Shown piece after piece: positions 42,186 through 51,221 of a DNA stretch of 64,000 bases (the first letter of the stretch is position 1; every line of letters begins with the position of its first letter). The translations under genes were made by a program, and so were the position numbers. Source of the DNA: Bacteroidales bacterium UBA3297 (GTDB lineage: Bacteria; Bacteroidota; Bacteroidia; Bacteroidales; Paludibacteraceae); the NCBI GenBank assembly GCA_002362105.1, contig DETD01000031.1:206346-270345 (forward strand). The letters run 5' to 3'. The notes below the pieces were generated by a model that saw nothing but the letters and a program-made list of their open reading frames with translations, did not search any database and had not been told where the DNA came from.

Positions 42186-43990
42186 AGTGTTACCTCCTGG
42201 TTAGTGGTTGAAGAATTGTTTTTTGACCTGACCGACTGCAAAATGCGGTCGGCAAACGGCAAAGAGCTGTTTTCGAGGAAAACGTCGAGCGGAATAAGCT
42301 GTGCACGCAACAGTTCGAGCAGGGTGTCGTCGACCAGGGCACGGAACGCCGGCGTGTTGTTGCCCTGCACAATCGCATTCTCGAAATCGACATTGCGGAT
42401 GGTTTCAGGGTCGAAAAAGTGGGCCTCCTCGCCAAACTCCGTCCCTACGGTACTGATGTACTGGCGCGCGGTATAGTACTGCGCCACCAACTGGAGCAGC
42501 CGTTTGTCGCGCAACTGGAGGAAGTGGTTAAAGGTGGCCACATAGTCGAGGGTGTTGATGCTGCTGTTCTGGCTCTGCTGGGCGTAAAGCGACGACGGGG
42601 TTCCCGAAGCGGGCGCCTTGCCCTGCACGGCGTCGTGCACCCCGCCAATATCGGCCATCAGGCGCAACTGCATCTCTATCATCTGACCCAGTCCCGGGTG
42701 CATAGCGTTGCTGGAAATCTGCTGCGGAATCTGCGCACCCGCCCTCGCCTTTATTTTGATGACCCCGTTGTAGCGGGCCCACTCTTCGGCAATATCGTCG
42801 AGCGAATAGTCGTCGGGTATACATTCCTCCGGCACCAGCAGCACGCCTTTGGCACTGGCCGAGTTGATAAAGTCGAACAGGATCATATTGCGGTTGATGA
42901 CCTTCTGCTGGTCAATCAGGTCCTCGACCAGCCCCCAGCACTCGCCGTCGACCATGGGGTAGAAAGTGAAGACGAACGGATGGTTGCCGTGCGCATAAGG
43001 CGAATCGCCCTCGAAAAGGGTGTGTCCGTCGGGCGTGAGGTGGTAACAGCGCCACACGGGCACATACTGCTGGCAGCATTCCACCAGGGCGGGCTCCGCA
43101 CCGTTCCTATCGGCCAGCCTCCGGCGTTCAGCATTCAGCGCCTCAACGGCAGGCAGGTCGGCAACAGGCCGCAACTCGAACGTCCCTGTCAGAAAGTCGT
43201 GGCAGTAGAGTTTCCAGCCGCACTCCTTCCGCCAGATTTCCACCACCCGGCATTTGCCCGGCACAACGGGAAAGAGCACCGAGAGGTCGGCAGGGCGCGG
43301 ACCCTTCGCCATGGCCGCCGGATAGAGCCCCCAGGTCCCGTTCAGCGACTGTTGCGACGCATAGAGCGCGCGCAGGCGTTCTTCGTCGGCGGGGCACCGT
43401 GCATAAGTGGCAACCAGTTCGTCGACGTCCAAGTCGAGCAGTTCGCCAACCACAGCGGCATCCTCCCCCAGCACATCCTCCATATCGGGGTCTATAAAGA
43501 AGCGGTTAGCGGCCACCGCCCTGAACTTGGGTATAGCGCGCTGGCGGGCACCGTCGAGCGAGAAACTGGTTCGGTAGATGGCACTGCCGCTTACAAGGAA
43601 CTCTTCCAGCGCACGGGCATCGCGGTTCAGGCTGTCGTTCATCGACAGCGCCGACTCCAGGGCCACCGTCATCATCTCGGCGCAACGCTGGTCGCTGCGG
43701 TTACGCGCGAACACGATGGGTTTGCTGGGATTGCTGCGGAACTGGCCGATAATGTTGCGCAAAGGCGGACGGATCATGTTCTGCTTGATCGGAGCCCGTC
43801 CCTGCTGCTGTATGTACTGTTCCTCGGTCATGGTGCGGCCGTTCACAACCAGGGTGTCGCTCCACTGGCGCCCCCGGTAAAAGTTAACCGCCCGCTGGCG
43901 GCGCTTGCGGAAGTCAGCCATAGCGTGATAGCAGGCGGCCGCCTGCTCCAGCAACCGCAAATTGCGTTGTTCTGTTTCTGAATTTTCCAT
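42182..43990 (-). CDS. Phage portal protein (P22/crAss-like)
   Basis: 602 residues. The N-terminal part has FYRGRQWSDTLVVNGRTMTE and IKQNMIRPPLRNIIGQFRSN, then SSFSLDGARQRAI-like and NRFFIDPDMEDVLGEDAAVV, a pattern I associate with P22/crAss-like portals ('R-N-x-x-x-Q', 'F-x-DP-x-x-x-D'). The middle has a clip-like region and HPFVFTFYPMVDGECWGLVE followed by LIDQQKVINRNMILFDF, close to the 'D-x-Q-x-x-x-N' stem motif. It lies 54 bp after the terminase gene. No frame disruption. This gives the two-operon set a complete DNA-packaging gate. Confidence 0.82.
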   Translation of the reverse strand: MENSETEQRNLRLLEQAAACYHAMADFRKRRQRAVNFYRGRQWSDTLVVNGRTMTEEQYIQQQGRAPIKQNMIRPPLRNIIGQFRSNPSKPIVFARNRSDQRCAEMMTVALESALSMNDSLNRDARALEEFLVSGSAIYRTSFSLDGARQRAIPKFRAVAANRFFIDPDMEDVLGEDAAVVGELLDLDVDELVATYARCPADEERLRALYASQQSLNGTWGLYPAAMAKGPRPADLSVLFPVVPGKCRVVEIWRKECGWKLYCHDFLTGTFELRPVADLPAVEALNAERRRLADRNGAEPALVECCQQYVPVWRCYHLTPDGHTLFEGDSPYAHGNHPFVFTFYPMVDGECWGLVEDLIDQQKVINRNMILFDFINSASAKGVLLVPEECIPDDYSLDDIAEEWARYNGVIKIKARAGAQIPQQISSNAMHPGLGQMIEMQLRLMADIGGVHDAVQGKAPASGTPSSLYAQQSQNSSINTLDYVATFNHFLQLRDKRLLQLVAQYYTARQYISTVGTEFGEEAHFFDPETIRNVDFENAIVQGNNTPAFRALVDDTLLELLRAQLIPLDVFLENSSLPFADRILQSVRSKNNSSTTNQEVTL

Positions 43991-44044
43991 AAAGATTGCA
44001 AGTTATATAGGTTATAGTGTTTACTGAATCGGGGCAGAAAGAGC

Positions 44045-46123
44045 CTAAAAGGCGGCCAGTCCGCCATGCGGGTTATGCGAGGCGGAAGGCTTGGTCCGGG
44101 CCAGCCGTCGGGGCAGGGGCATTTCGCGGGTAGATATATAGAGGGCGATGGCCGTAGTGTCAATCAGGTCGTCGTGCTGCCCGGCAATAGCCCCCAGGCT
44201 GCCGTTCGGCTTCTTTTCCAACCAGTCCATCTCGTCGCAGCAACGCAGGTCGTGCTCCACAAACTCACCGTCGCGGATGGAGGCACGGCTCTGGTCGTAT
44301 GCCAGGTACTTGGTGCGCACGTTGGTGTGCCACCCGTAGCGGCGCGAGACCGCTCCCCCAGCCACCTCGGGCGGCACACTGCGCATATAGAGGTTGGGAT
44401 AGGTGTCGGCAATCTCGTCGATGACGGTATAGAAATGGTCGCCACCGTTGTCGTGCACGCAGACAGCGTCTTTCGTCTCCAGCGTGTTGCTCTCAATAGC
44501 CAGCAGGGCGTTGCCGTACCAGTGGGCAATCTGCACCGCCTTCCAGGCCAGCAAATCGTGGTCGATGTGTCCGCGCCAGGTAGCAGCCCGCTCCAAAGCC
44601 CCCGAACGTTGCAGCAGCGAACTCCGGTCGAAAACCGAGATAACGCTCCAATCGGCCTTCTCCGACAGTCCGCCAATATCGACCACCACCAGGAACCGGT
44701 CGGAAACGGCAGTAGAGCCCTCGTCGGGCTTTATCCAGACGCGCAGTTCGTCGCTGGGGCAGTGTTGTCCGGTCAGGCGCAGCTCCTTCAGGCAGGCGTC
44801 GCCCTTCTCGGCATTGCCCCGCAAATTTCCCGTCAGCAACGGCTGTCGGCAGGTGGTACGGCAGGCCTCCACCAGTTCGGGCTCGTAATAGCGGTTGCTC
44901 TTCGCCTGGAAAGCCTCGGTATCGGACCCCGGATATTCGCTGCGCATCATAAAATCGGAGTATTGCAGTCCCCGCTGGGTGTCGGCATACCAGGCAATCC
45001 CCTCCAGCGTAGCGCCCTGCAGCCACTGCTTCTCCTGGTAAGGGCTGAAGTTCTCGACCAGGCGCTCGGGGTCAGACAGACCGGACACCGGCAGTCCGTC
45101 GGCATCGCGTGCCACCGACTGTCCACCCTCCGTATGGCGGAAACGGGCGTAGTTCTCGATGGCGAACCACGGAACGAACAGCGGACGCATCACACTGTCG
45201 CCCGAAACAGCCGCCAGGTAGTTCGTATGGAAGAAATTGCCCACCCCCTTGGCCGTACTCTCCATTACAATAAGGGTTCCCGCCACGTAAGGCACCGTGC
45301 TGTAAAGCGTCTGCACCAGGTCTTCGGCACTTTTGGCCGGCGTGGACTTCCACAACCCCACTTCGGAAAGGTGGAGCATGGAAAAGTCGAACGAGCGCAG
45401 GGCATCGGGCGTTTCGGCACTCGAGATCTGAATCTTGCACTCCCGTTCGGGTATGTACTTGGTATTCGACAGGTTCTCAAAACCAGTCAGCGTGAATTTG
45501 GGGATATCTGTCGGGTAACTGCCGACCACCGAGGTCAACATCGAGCGGATGTTGATGGACTGGTTCTTCAGCTGGCTGACGATGGCCGAGTGCCACCGCT
45601 TGTAATGGTAGAGCTGCAACCACAGCATATAGATCTGCGTGACCGTGCTGCCACCCCACTGGCGGGCCTTGACAATGATGACGCGGATGGGCAGCCCCTG
45701 CAGGCGCATCGACTCGTAGGCATGGGCGGCACAGCGCTGGCCGTAGTTGAGGCGGAAGGGAATCAGCCGTTTGCTGAGTTTGTCTTGAATCTTCACACAA
45801 CGCCAGCACCAGAACTCGAAATCGAACAACAGCCTTATTTGTTGCAGACGCAGGGCAAGGGCGTAGTCGGAAGTGGCGCGTTCACGGTCAGAAGCCCGCG
45901 AGCCATCGGCGCACAAAGAGCGGAAAGGCTCCAAATCGCCAGCCAAAAGGCACGGATAGCGGTCGGTCATCTCGGTCGGCAGGTAATAGCCGGCACCATC
46001 GAGACAAACGCGCGTGCGGGGCACCACCTGCTGCTGGGCATCGCCCACCACAGGGTCGTATTGGCGGAAATAGAGCGCCAGCCGGCGACGGTTTTCAGCC
46101 AGGATATCAGAAGTAAATTTCAT
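44045..46123 (-). CDS. terL: Terminase large subunit
   Basis: 692 residues from ATG 46121-46123 (MKFTSDILAENRRRL); an upstream in-frame GTG at 46171 is less likely. ATPase half: Walker A-like KARQWGGST (152-160, the form used by crAss/P22-like terminases) and Walker B LIVMES (284-289). Nuclease half: Asp 482 in VVDIGG, Glu 544 in AIESN, and Asp 651/652 in GQHDDLIDT. All catalytic residues are visible, so DNA packaging activity is likely preserved. It heads the terL-portal-hub operon, about 76 nt downstream of the predicted start site. No small terminase subunit was recognised nearby. Confidence 0.92.
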   Translation of the reverse strand: MKFTSDILAENRRRLALYFRQYDPVVGDAQQQVVPRTRVCLDGAGYYLPTEMTDRYPCLLAGDLEPFRSLCADGSRASDRERATSDYALALRLQQIRLLFDFEFWCWRCVKIQDKLSKRLIPFRLNYGQRCAAHAYESMRLQGLPIRVIIVKARQWGGSTVTQIYMLWLQLYHYKRWHSAIVSQLKNQSINIRSMLTSVVGSYPTDIPKFTLTGFENLSNTKYIPERECKIQISSAETPDALRSFDFSMLHLSEVGLWKSTPAKSAEDLVQTLYSTVPYVAGTLIVMESTAKGVGNFFHTNYLAAVSGDSVMRPLFVPWFAIENYARFRHTEGGQSVARDADGLPVSGLSDPERLVENFSPYQEKQWLQGATLEGIAWYADTQRGLQYSDFMMRSEYPGSDTEAFQAKSNRYYEPELVEACRTTCRQPLLTGNLRGNAEKGDACLKELRLTGQHCPSDELRVWIKPDEGSTAVSDRFLVVVDIGGLSEKADWSVISVFDRSSLLQRSGALERAATWRGHIDHDLLAWKAVQIAHWYGNALLAIESNTLETKDAVCVHDNGGDHFYTVIDEIADTYPNLYMRSVPPEVAGGAVSRRYGWHTNVRTKYLAYDQSRASIRDGEFVEHDLRCCDEMDWLEKKPNGSLGAIAGQHDDLIDTTAIALYISTREMPLPRRLARTKPSASHNPHGGLAAF

Positions 46124-46205
46124 AAGTCGTACGGTTTCCTGTGCGCCAGTCTCCAGAAAGACACGACACACAAATAGTTATCCAATCATTTCACGTTTCA
46201 GTGCA

Positions 46206-46264
46206 CAAAGATATAGATTAAAATCTACATTTTGCAAATTTTAATCCGCATTTTTCATAGATAA
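46206..46264 (-). promoter_or_regulatory. Promoter/operator of virion operon 2 (terL-portal-hub)
   Basis: Minus strand: -7 TATCTTTG (46206-46213), -33 TTTG (46235-46238), 21-bp spacer. The spacer contains the perfect inverted repeat TAGAT-TAAA-ATCTA (46214-46227). TAGATAA recurs upstream (46258-46264). Counterpart of 12064-12121, with the same spacing and 31/39 identities in the core window. Confidence 0.72.
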
Positions 46265-46274
46265 GGCCGATAAG

Positions 46275-46310
46275 ACAAAAAAGCGCCTCGGACAGTTTGT
46301 GTCGGGGCGC
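46275..46310 (-). terminator. Terminator after the recombinase remnant
   Basis: GCGCC...GGCGC-based hairpin (46283-46310) with a T-run on the minus-strand side. It lies after the recombinase C-terminal remnant and before the terL promoter, so it insulates the latter. Confidence 0.7.
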
Positions 46311-46373
46311 CCCGTAAGGAGGGAGGGGAAAGGAAGAAAGTGAAAAATTTAACAGGGAGAGGAAGAAAAGCCC

Positions 46374-46507
46374 CTACCATGTTATTACCTTATCCACAAT
46401 AGTCTGTTGTTCATTGGCAGTCCTTCGGAGATAGATTCGGGTTGTTTCTATACTCTCATGCCCCATCAAGTCGGCATTGACAAACCTGTTCGCATTGGCA
46501 AACTCAT
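46374..46507 (-). pseudogene. Tyrosine recombinase, C-terminal remnant
   Basis: The minus strand reads NEFANANRFVNADLMGHESI, continuing ETTRIYLRRTANEQQTIVDK and VITW-stop. This is the C-terminal end of a tyrosine recombinase, with LMGHESIETTRIYLRRT holding the conserved His and the nucleophile Tyr. No start or catalytic Arg half is present. A plausible N-terminal remnant on the same strand lies at about 54165-54276, so the defence island may have split the gene. The 290 bp between this and gajB (46508-46793) show no gene. Confidence 0.75.
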
Positions 46508-46793
46508 TTTTTGACTTTTAGCACATTTGTATGAGTTGAATACAAATTCATATACAAGTTCCGATGTTTTTAGGGCTATTATGGATAGTTCACTGCTGAT
46601 AACCAAGTTCACGGACAACATGAATATTTTCGCATATTGCTTCTACCCGAAGAAACCATGCATCCATTTCTAGCGTACATTCAACAATCGGCAGACTCTC
46701 ATTTAATCACAATTCAACAAACTTATGCTAAATAACGACACATAAATTAAACAAGCCCTATTTATCACAACATAATAAGTAAGGATTGCTATT

Positions 46794-48446
46794 TTATTGT
46801 TTGCAAGTATAGCTTTTTCTTAATTTATCTACGTTGTTTAACGTCAAGAATTCAGAGTCATCAGCATTTTTTAATACTCCATTTCTATTAGTTCTTTTTG
46901 TACCTCTTACCAAAAAACATACTTTTCTTGCTCTTGTAATACCTACATAATGCAAATCTAAATCTTGATGCCAATTGGGATATTCTGGGTGATTAAAATC
47001 ATTATTTTTTATCTTTCTATTAGGTAGTTCCCATTCACAAACATTCAAGTGGAACACTACATCGAATTCCAACCCCTTAGACTTATGAAGAGTCATCAAT
47101 TGTATCTCGTTAGAATTTACGGGATGATATGATTTTAAAGCATTGGCATCAGCAATGACCTCATTTAACTTCGATATTGAATCTCCTTCAGCAATTCTTG
47201 ATAGTATGATATCTGCAATATGTTTAAAAGGTTGGTGAAATTCAGCGTAATTTCCACATTCAATAGACCTGATGATTTTACTATCACCAATCAAACTTTT
47301 CTTGTTAGAATCTGAAAGATCATCAAAGTCAACATATTTATCCAATACACTCATGAATGGCATTGACTTATCAAAATAGAAACGAAGAAGCGAAGCATAT
47401 AATTGCGATCTCGGGTTTAAATCCTTATCAAGGTTTGTCGTTTCTTGTACGCGATGAGGCGTTAAAAGGCTATTATTGATAATTTTTTGTGTATCACCAT
47501 TCTTTACAAGTATTGCAATTTTACTATTCTCTGAAATAGTCCATTTTTCTTTGATTTTCTGTAGTTTATTATCAATAAAGGAAGCTATATCCCGTTCAGC
47601 ACCTTCAATTTTTAAAAAAAAGACTCTGTTCTCGTTTGTTGCTATCAATGGAGCCTGTGCATCCAATAAACGATTAGAATAATTGATTATTGGGACCGCA
47701 CACCGTTTGTTTTCACTCAAGTTGTAACTTGTGAAGTATTGATTATTCTTCAGGTCACTTATATATTTACTACTTTTGTGCGCATAACCAAATATGGATT
47801 GATTTACATCTCCAACAGCAATGCCAGTAATACCAAGTTTAACTAAATAAAGAAATAACGAATTTGTATAAGTGTCAGCATCCTGAAATTCATCGATAAA
47901 AACCTTCTTATACCTTGCATGAAAATAATTTTGGCAAGCTTTACTTTTTAAGATAATATGATACGCCAATAATACCAAACTTTCAAGTATAACTTGCCCA
48001 CTAACAAATAAAGATGAAAGGTCTTCCTTTTGTTTTTTTTCAATATTGCAATAATCTGGATGATCCTTCTCTATCCATTCGAATTTTTGATATTCTTCTT
48101 TGGGAAGGTCTTTGATTTTGACTACTGTCAACTCTTTTCTTGGATGTCCGAAAATATAACAACCAAAAGGTTCTACAACCTGTTTTAGACAAAAACTATC
48201 AATTGTTCCAAAAAAAGAGTTTTTTTGAGAAGTACCATCACCTAAAGTACGGATCTTTAAGTTTTCTGAAGCTTTTCTTGTGTATGATATGGCTATTATA
48301 CCTTGATATGGAAGGACATCATCTTTTTTGATGACACGCTTAATCATCTCGGAGATGACAAACGTTTTTCCACTACCAGGAGCTGCAAGAACTACAGTGT
48401 TACCATCATCTTCAATAATGACCTTTTGACTTTCAGTAGGTTCCAT
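46794..48446 (-). CDS. gajB: Gabija GajB-like UvrD-type helicase
   Basis: I start at ATG 48444-48446 (MEPTESQKVIIEDDGNTVVL), overlapping the gajA end by 14 bp. 550 residues. SF1 motifs: Walker A AAPGSGKTF (21-29), DEFQD (185-189), GDVNQSIFGY, LHKSKGLEFDVVF and YVGITRARKVCFLV. Length and pairing with an OLD-family nuclease fit GajB. In Gabija, GajB senses DNA ends or nucleotide depletion and acts with the GajA nuclease complex. All helicase motifs look intact. Confidence 0.93.
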   Translation of the reverse strand: MEPTESQKVIIEDDGNTVVLAAPGSGKTFVISEMIKRVIKKDDVLPYQGIIAISYTRKASENLKIRTLGDGTSQKNSFFGTIDSFCLKQVVEPFGCYIFGHPRKELTVVKIKDLPKEEYQKFEWIEKDHPDYCNIEKKQKEDLSSLFVSGQVILESLVLLAYHIILKSKACQNYFHARYKKVFIDEFQDADTYTNSLFLYLVKLGITGIAVGDVNQSIFGYAHKSSKYISDLKNNQYFTSYNLSENKRCAVPIINYSNRLLDAQAPLIATNENRVFFLKIEGAERDIASFIDNKLQKIKEKWTISENSKIAILVKNGDTQKIINNSLLTPHRVQETTNLDKDLNPRSQLYASLLRFYFDKSMPFMSVLDKYVDFDDLSDSNKKSLIGDSKIIRSIECGNYAEFHQPFKHIADIILSRIAEGDSISKLNEVIADANALKSYHPVNSNEIQLMTLHKSKGLEFDVVFHLNVCEWELPNRKIKNNDFNHPEYPNWHQDLDLHYVGITRARKVCFLVRGTKRTNRNGVLKNADDSEFLTLNNVDKLRKSYTCKQ

Positions 48447-50202
48447 AAATATTCTCAATATATTTTTCAGCACATTTTAGGGGTTCGGATATAGCATCAA
48501 CTTTCAGATTTTTTAAACATTCCTTCTCAGACTTTAAAAACTCATACATATTTATGGCCTTTTTATCCTTCATTGCTCCAATCACCTCTTGATCCGTAAG
48601 ATCTGAACCATAGATTTTTTTGAGATTCTCTTTTATTGGACTATTGTATAAATCTTCCTCTAGTCCTTCTTTTGCAATCAAGATTTTGTATTTCCTCAAA
48701 AGATTTATCAATTTGGATGCCGCATCCTTAACATTCTTCTCAATATTGTCTTTATCAGTGAAACCATGAATTTTGCTTTTAGTTGAATCTATCAAAGACT
48801 TGTCTACTTCATCAATGTTGAGATATTTTTCTAGAATCGCTAACCCTCTCTCAATGCCAGCATACCTATAACTATCTTTTTTTGGTATCTTCATGATATC
48901 ATTATCAGTCCGTAACACCCACCCTATATTTAATGCTTTGAGAATCTTGACATATGTTTCAAAACCAATGCCTTCAACACTTAAAACAGAGATGTTTAAA
49001 CGATCTAGGTTTATGTCTATCTGCTTTGCTAAAGTCTTGTATAGAATTAACTCAGATGGTCCTTCTACTAAAATCACGAAATCAGAAAAGAAAGCCTCTG
49101 CAGGTATAACACTCATACGGTACCCAAAGTCTTTAAACCCATCCTCTATAATTTTTGAACATCCGTCGGATGCAACAAGTGTATCATTGCTTCTGCACTT
49201 GAAAAGTCGTATTATGGAATTAGGACTAAACTCATTAACGATATAAGGAGAATGGCTAGTTAAGATTACTTGTCCTTGCAAAGCTCTTCCGAGGTATGCA
49301 GCAAGTTCTCTTTGTTGGTGTGGATGTAGATATGCTTCAGGTTCCTCTATCACAATGATTGATACTTCATTTGAAATTTCTGTGTGTTGGTTTTGTGAAA
49401 CCCATAATGAAAGATAAATCTGATTGATTCGCCCCTCACCACCTATTAGCATTTTTTTATCTCCAAACTTGGAGGCTACTGATACATTTGTGATAAACTT
49501 ATCTACATCCGAAGAGGCGACATCAAATACTACTTGCTGTTCGCTATTATGTATAGAAAGTTTATTTAGCTCATTATTAATATGTTCAGTAGCATTCTTA
49601 ACATAAGATAATTGAGGAATCTTTTCATCAACCTCTTTAAGTTTTTTTTCTATCTCCGCATATAAATGATCGTCTTGTTCTACAATATCAGTACTTCTAT
49701 TCCCTTTTGCTTGAAGTAAGAGATCGTTTCTTGTTTTGTTAATATAGCCCCAAAATTCTCTTCTACTGCCTATATACTTCAGATTTAAATATTTCCTGTA
49801 ATATGGGCTATCTATTTCTTTCAAATCATCCTTAGAATCGCTCTTCCCGCAAAAGAACTGGTATGAAACTTTACCATTTTCTAATGTCGCAATATATTGC
49901 AAAACCAAATCACCTTTATCGCTCAACTTACCTGGCATTCTTGCTACAACACAACCCTCGGTTATTTTGGAAAGATAAGCTCTAATAGTAACCTTTTTTG
50001 TCTCTTCGTACGCATAAAAATCAGATTCCTTCAGTTCGTAATCGTAATCTGAAAAGCCTCTGTCTAAAAGGATCCTCAAAGCATATATAAGGTTTGTTTT
50101 ACCCACATCATTAGCCCCAATTATTAAGCTATGTTTATTGAAGTTTACAGTTACATTTTTAAAGTTGCGGAAACCTTCTATTTTTATTTTGTTTAAAATC
50201 AT
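48433..50202 (-). CDS. gajA: Gabija GajA-like OLD-family ATPase/TOPRIM nuclease
   Basis: 589 residues, matching GajA size (about 580). ATPase: GANDVGKTN (29-37), ABC signature-like IGGEGR (253-258) and Walker B IIVIEEPEA (282-290). TOPRIM: ILVEGPSE (Glu 380) and RTDND (Asp 433/435), so the nuclease site is intact. It is followed by the helicase gajB with a 14-bp overlap. GajA forms a tetrameric DNA nicking complex inhibited by NTP and released when phage depletes nucleotides. The preceding methyltransferase stop is 38 bp upstream, so the island may be one operon. Confidence 0.94.
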   Translation of the reverse strand: MILNKIKIEGFRNFKNVTVNFNKHSLIIGANDVGKTNLIYALRILLDRGFSDYDYELKESDFYAYEETKKVTIRAYLSKITEGCVVARMPGKLSDKGDLVLQYIATLENGKVSYQFFCGKSDSKDDLKEIDSPYYRKYLNLKYIGSRREFWGYINKTRNDLLLQAKGNRSTDIVEQDDHLYAEIEKKLKEVDEKIPQLSYVKNATEHINNELNKLSIHNSEQQVVFDVASSDVDKFITNVSVASKFGDKKMLIGGEGRINQIYLSLWVSQNQHTEISNEVSIIVIEEPEAYLHPHQQRELAAYLGRALQGQVILTSHSPYIVNEFSPNSIIRLFKCRSNDTLVASDGCSKIIEDGFKDFGYRMSVIPAEAFFSDFVILVEGPSELILYKTLAKQIDINLDRLNISVLSVEGIGFETYVKILKALNIGWVLRTDNDIMKIPKKDSYRYAGIERGLAILEKYLNIDEVDKSLIDSTKSKIHGFTDKDNIEKNVKDAASKLINLLRKYKILIAKEGLEEDLYNSPIKENLKKIYGSDLTDQEVIGAMKDKKAINMYEFLKSEKECLKNLKVDAISEPLKCAEKYIENIYGTY

Positions 50203-50240
50203 GATAAAATAAACATTGAAAAATAAAAAACAGACCGATA

Positions 50241-51221
50241 TTAATCGGCTTTGTTCATTGCTTTATTTAATGCATTAGCTATATGCCACATAAGAACAGG
50301 AGGTACAGCATTCCCTATGGCCTTATATTGCCTAGCTTCTGAGACAGAATTTAATACAAATGAATTTGGGAAGGATTGAATTTTAGCACATTCTCTTGGA
50401 GTAAATCTGCGGTATCTGTTACCAACTAGAAGAACTGGATCTGTTGAATTAAGACTTACTTTTGCCAAATGAGAACTTATAGTGTTACAAGGTTCGTCTA
50501 ATTGTTGTATTCGACCTTTATTCATTTTATCCTTAACCTTCATCATTCCTTCCACAGCTTTCTCACTAAAAAACCATTTTTCTTCGTGGTTTGCATTTTC
50601 ATCTATTACTTGTCTTAGAGTTCTTTTATTTTCTAATGTTAGAGGAGTTGGAAATTCAAATCTATTATAATCAATCTTTTTACGGAAACCTACTATTATT
50701 ATTCTCTCTCGCTTTTGCGGAACTTCATACTCAGAAGCATTGAATAATTTATATTTTATATCGTACCCAGCTTTTTCAAATTCTTTAATTATCATTGGGA
50801 ATGCTTGTCCCTTATTTGCAGACAATAAGCCCTTTACATTTTCGGCAATAAAGAATCTAGGCTTCTTTACCTTTAATGTTTTTACCATTTCGAAAAACAA
50901 CTTTCCTCTATCATCTTTAAAACCTAATCTTGGTGGGTTTTGTGCTGAAATTGAAAAACTTTGACAAGGGAACCCACCTACCAACAAATCAATGTTTGGC
51001 AATGATTTTACGTCTATATTCTTAACATCATCGACTACACATTTATTATGAAAGTTATCGTTGTAGATTTTAGAACAATATGGATCATTATCTATTGCAA
51101 AAACAATGTCAAATGGCAATGAATAATACTCCTTACCCATATAATTAAAACCTCCAATAAGTCCCAAATCAAGACCTCCGCATCCACAGAAAAAAGACGC
51201 AATTTTTAATTTCTCCTCCAT
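50241..51221 (-). CDS. DNA (cytosine-5-) methyltransferase, island copy 2
   Basis: 326 residues. Motif I IASFFCGCGGLDLGL (7-21), motif IV GGFPCQSFS (catalytic Cys 86), FIAENVKGL, VPQKRERIIIVGF and YKAIGNAVPPVLMW. It overlaps the nuclease gene (51206-52675) by 16 bp and follows it in the operon. With the m5C methyltransferase at 52672 it brackets one nuclease, a layout seen when two strands of an asymmetric site need separate enzymes. Intact. Confidence 0.94.
   Translation of the reverse strand: MEEKLKIASFFCGCGGLDLGLIGGFNYMGKEYYSLPFDIVFAIDNDPYCSKIYNDNFHNKCVVDDVKNIDVKSLPNIDLLVGGFPCQSFSISAQNPPRLGFKDDRGKLFFEMVKTLKVKKPRFFIAENVKGLLSANKGQAFPMIIKEFEKAGYDIKYKLFNASEYEVPQKRERIIIVGFRKKIDYNRFEFPTPLTLENKRTLRQVIDENANHEEKWFFSEKAVEGMMKVKDKMNKGRIQQLDEPCNTISSHLAKVSLNSTDPVLLVGNRYRRFTPRECAKIQSFPNSFVLNSVSEARQYKAIGNAVPPVLMWHIANALNKAMNKAD

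Noticed and set aside
5915..46123. An ordinary inducible prophage
   Set aside because: No integrase, repressor, replication or lysis genes adjoin either operon; the only recombinase remnants lie beside the defence island; structural genes are split by 27 kb of core and accessory DNA.
46123..46171. Terminase start at the GTG at 46171
   Set aside because: The ATG at 46123 gives a normal N-terminus (MKFTSDIL); the GTG adds 16 residues with no similarity to the domain.
40038..46177. Long plus-strand open frames opposite the virion operon 2 genes (for example 44066-46177)
   Set aside because: They mirror the terminase, portal and hub genes, lack motifs, and have basic, low-complexity composition typical of antisense frames in GC-rich genes.
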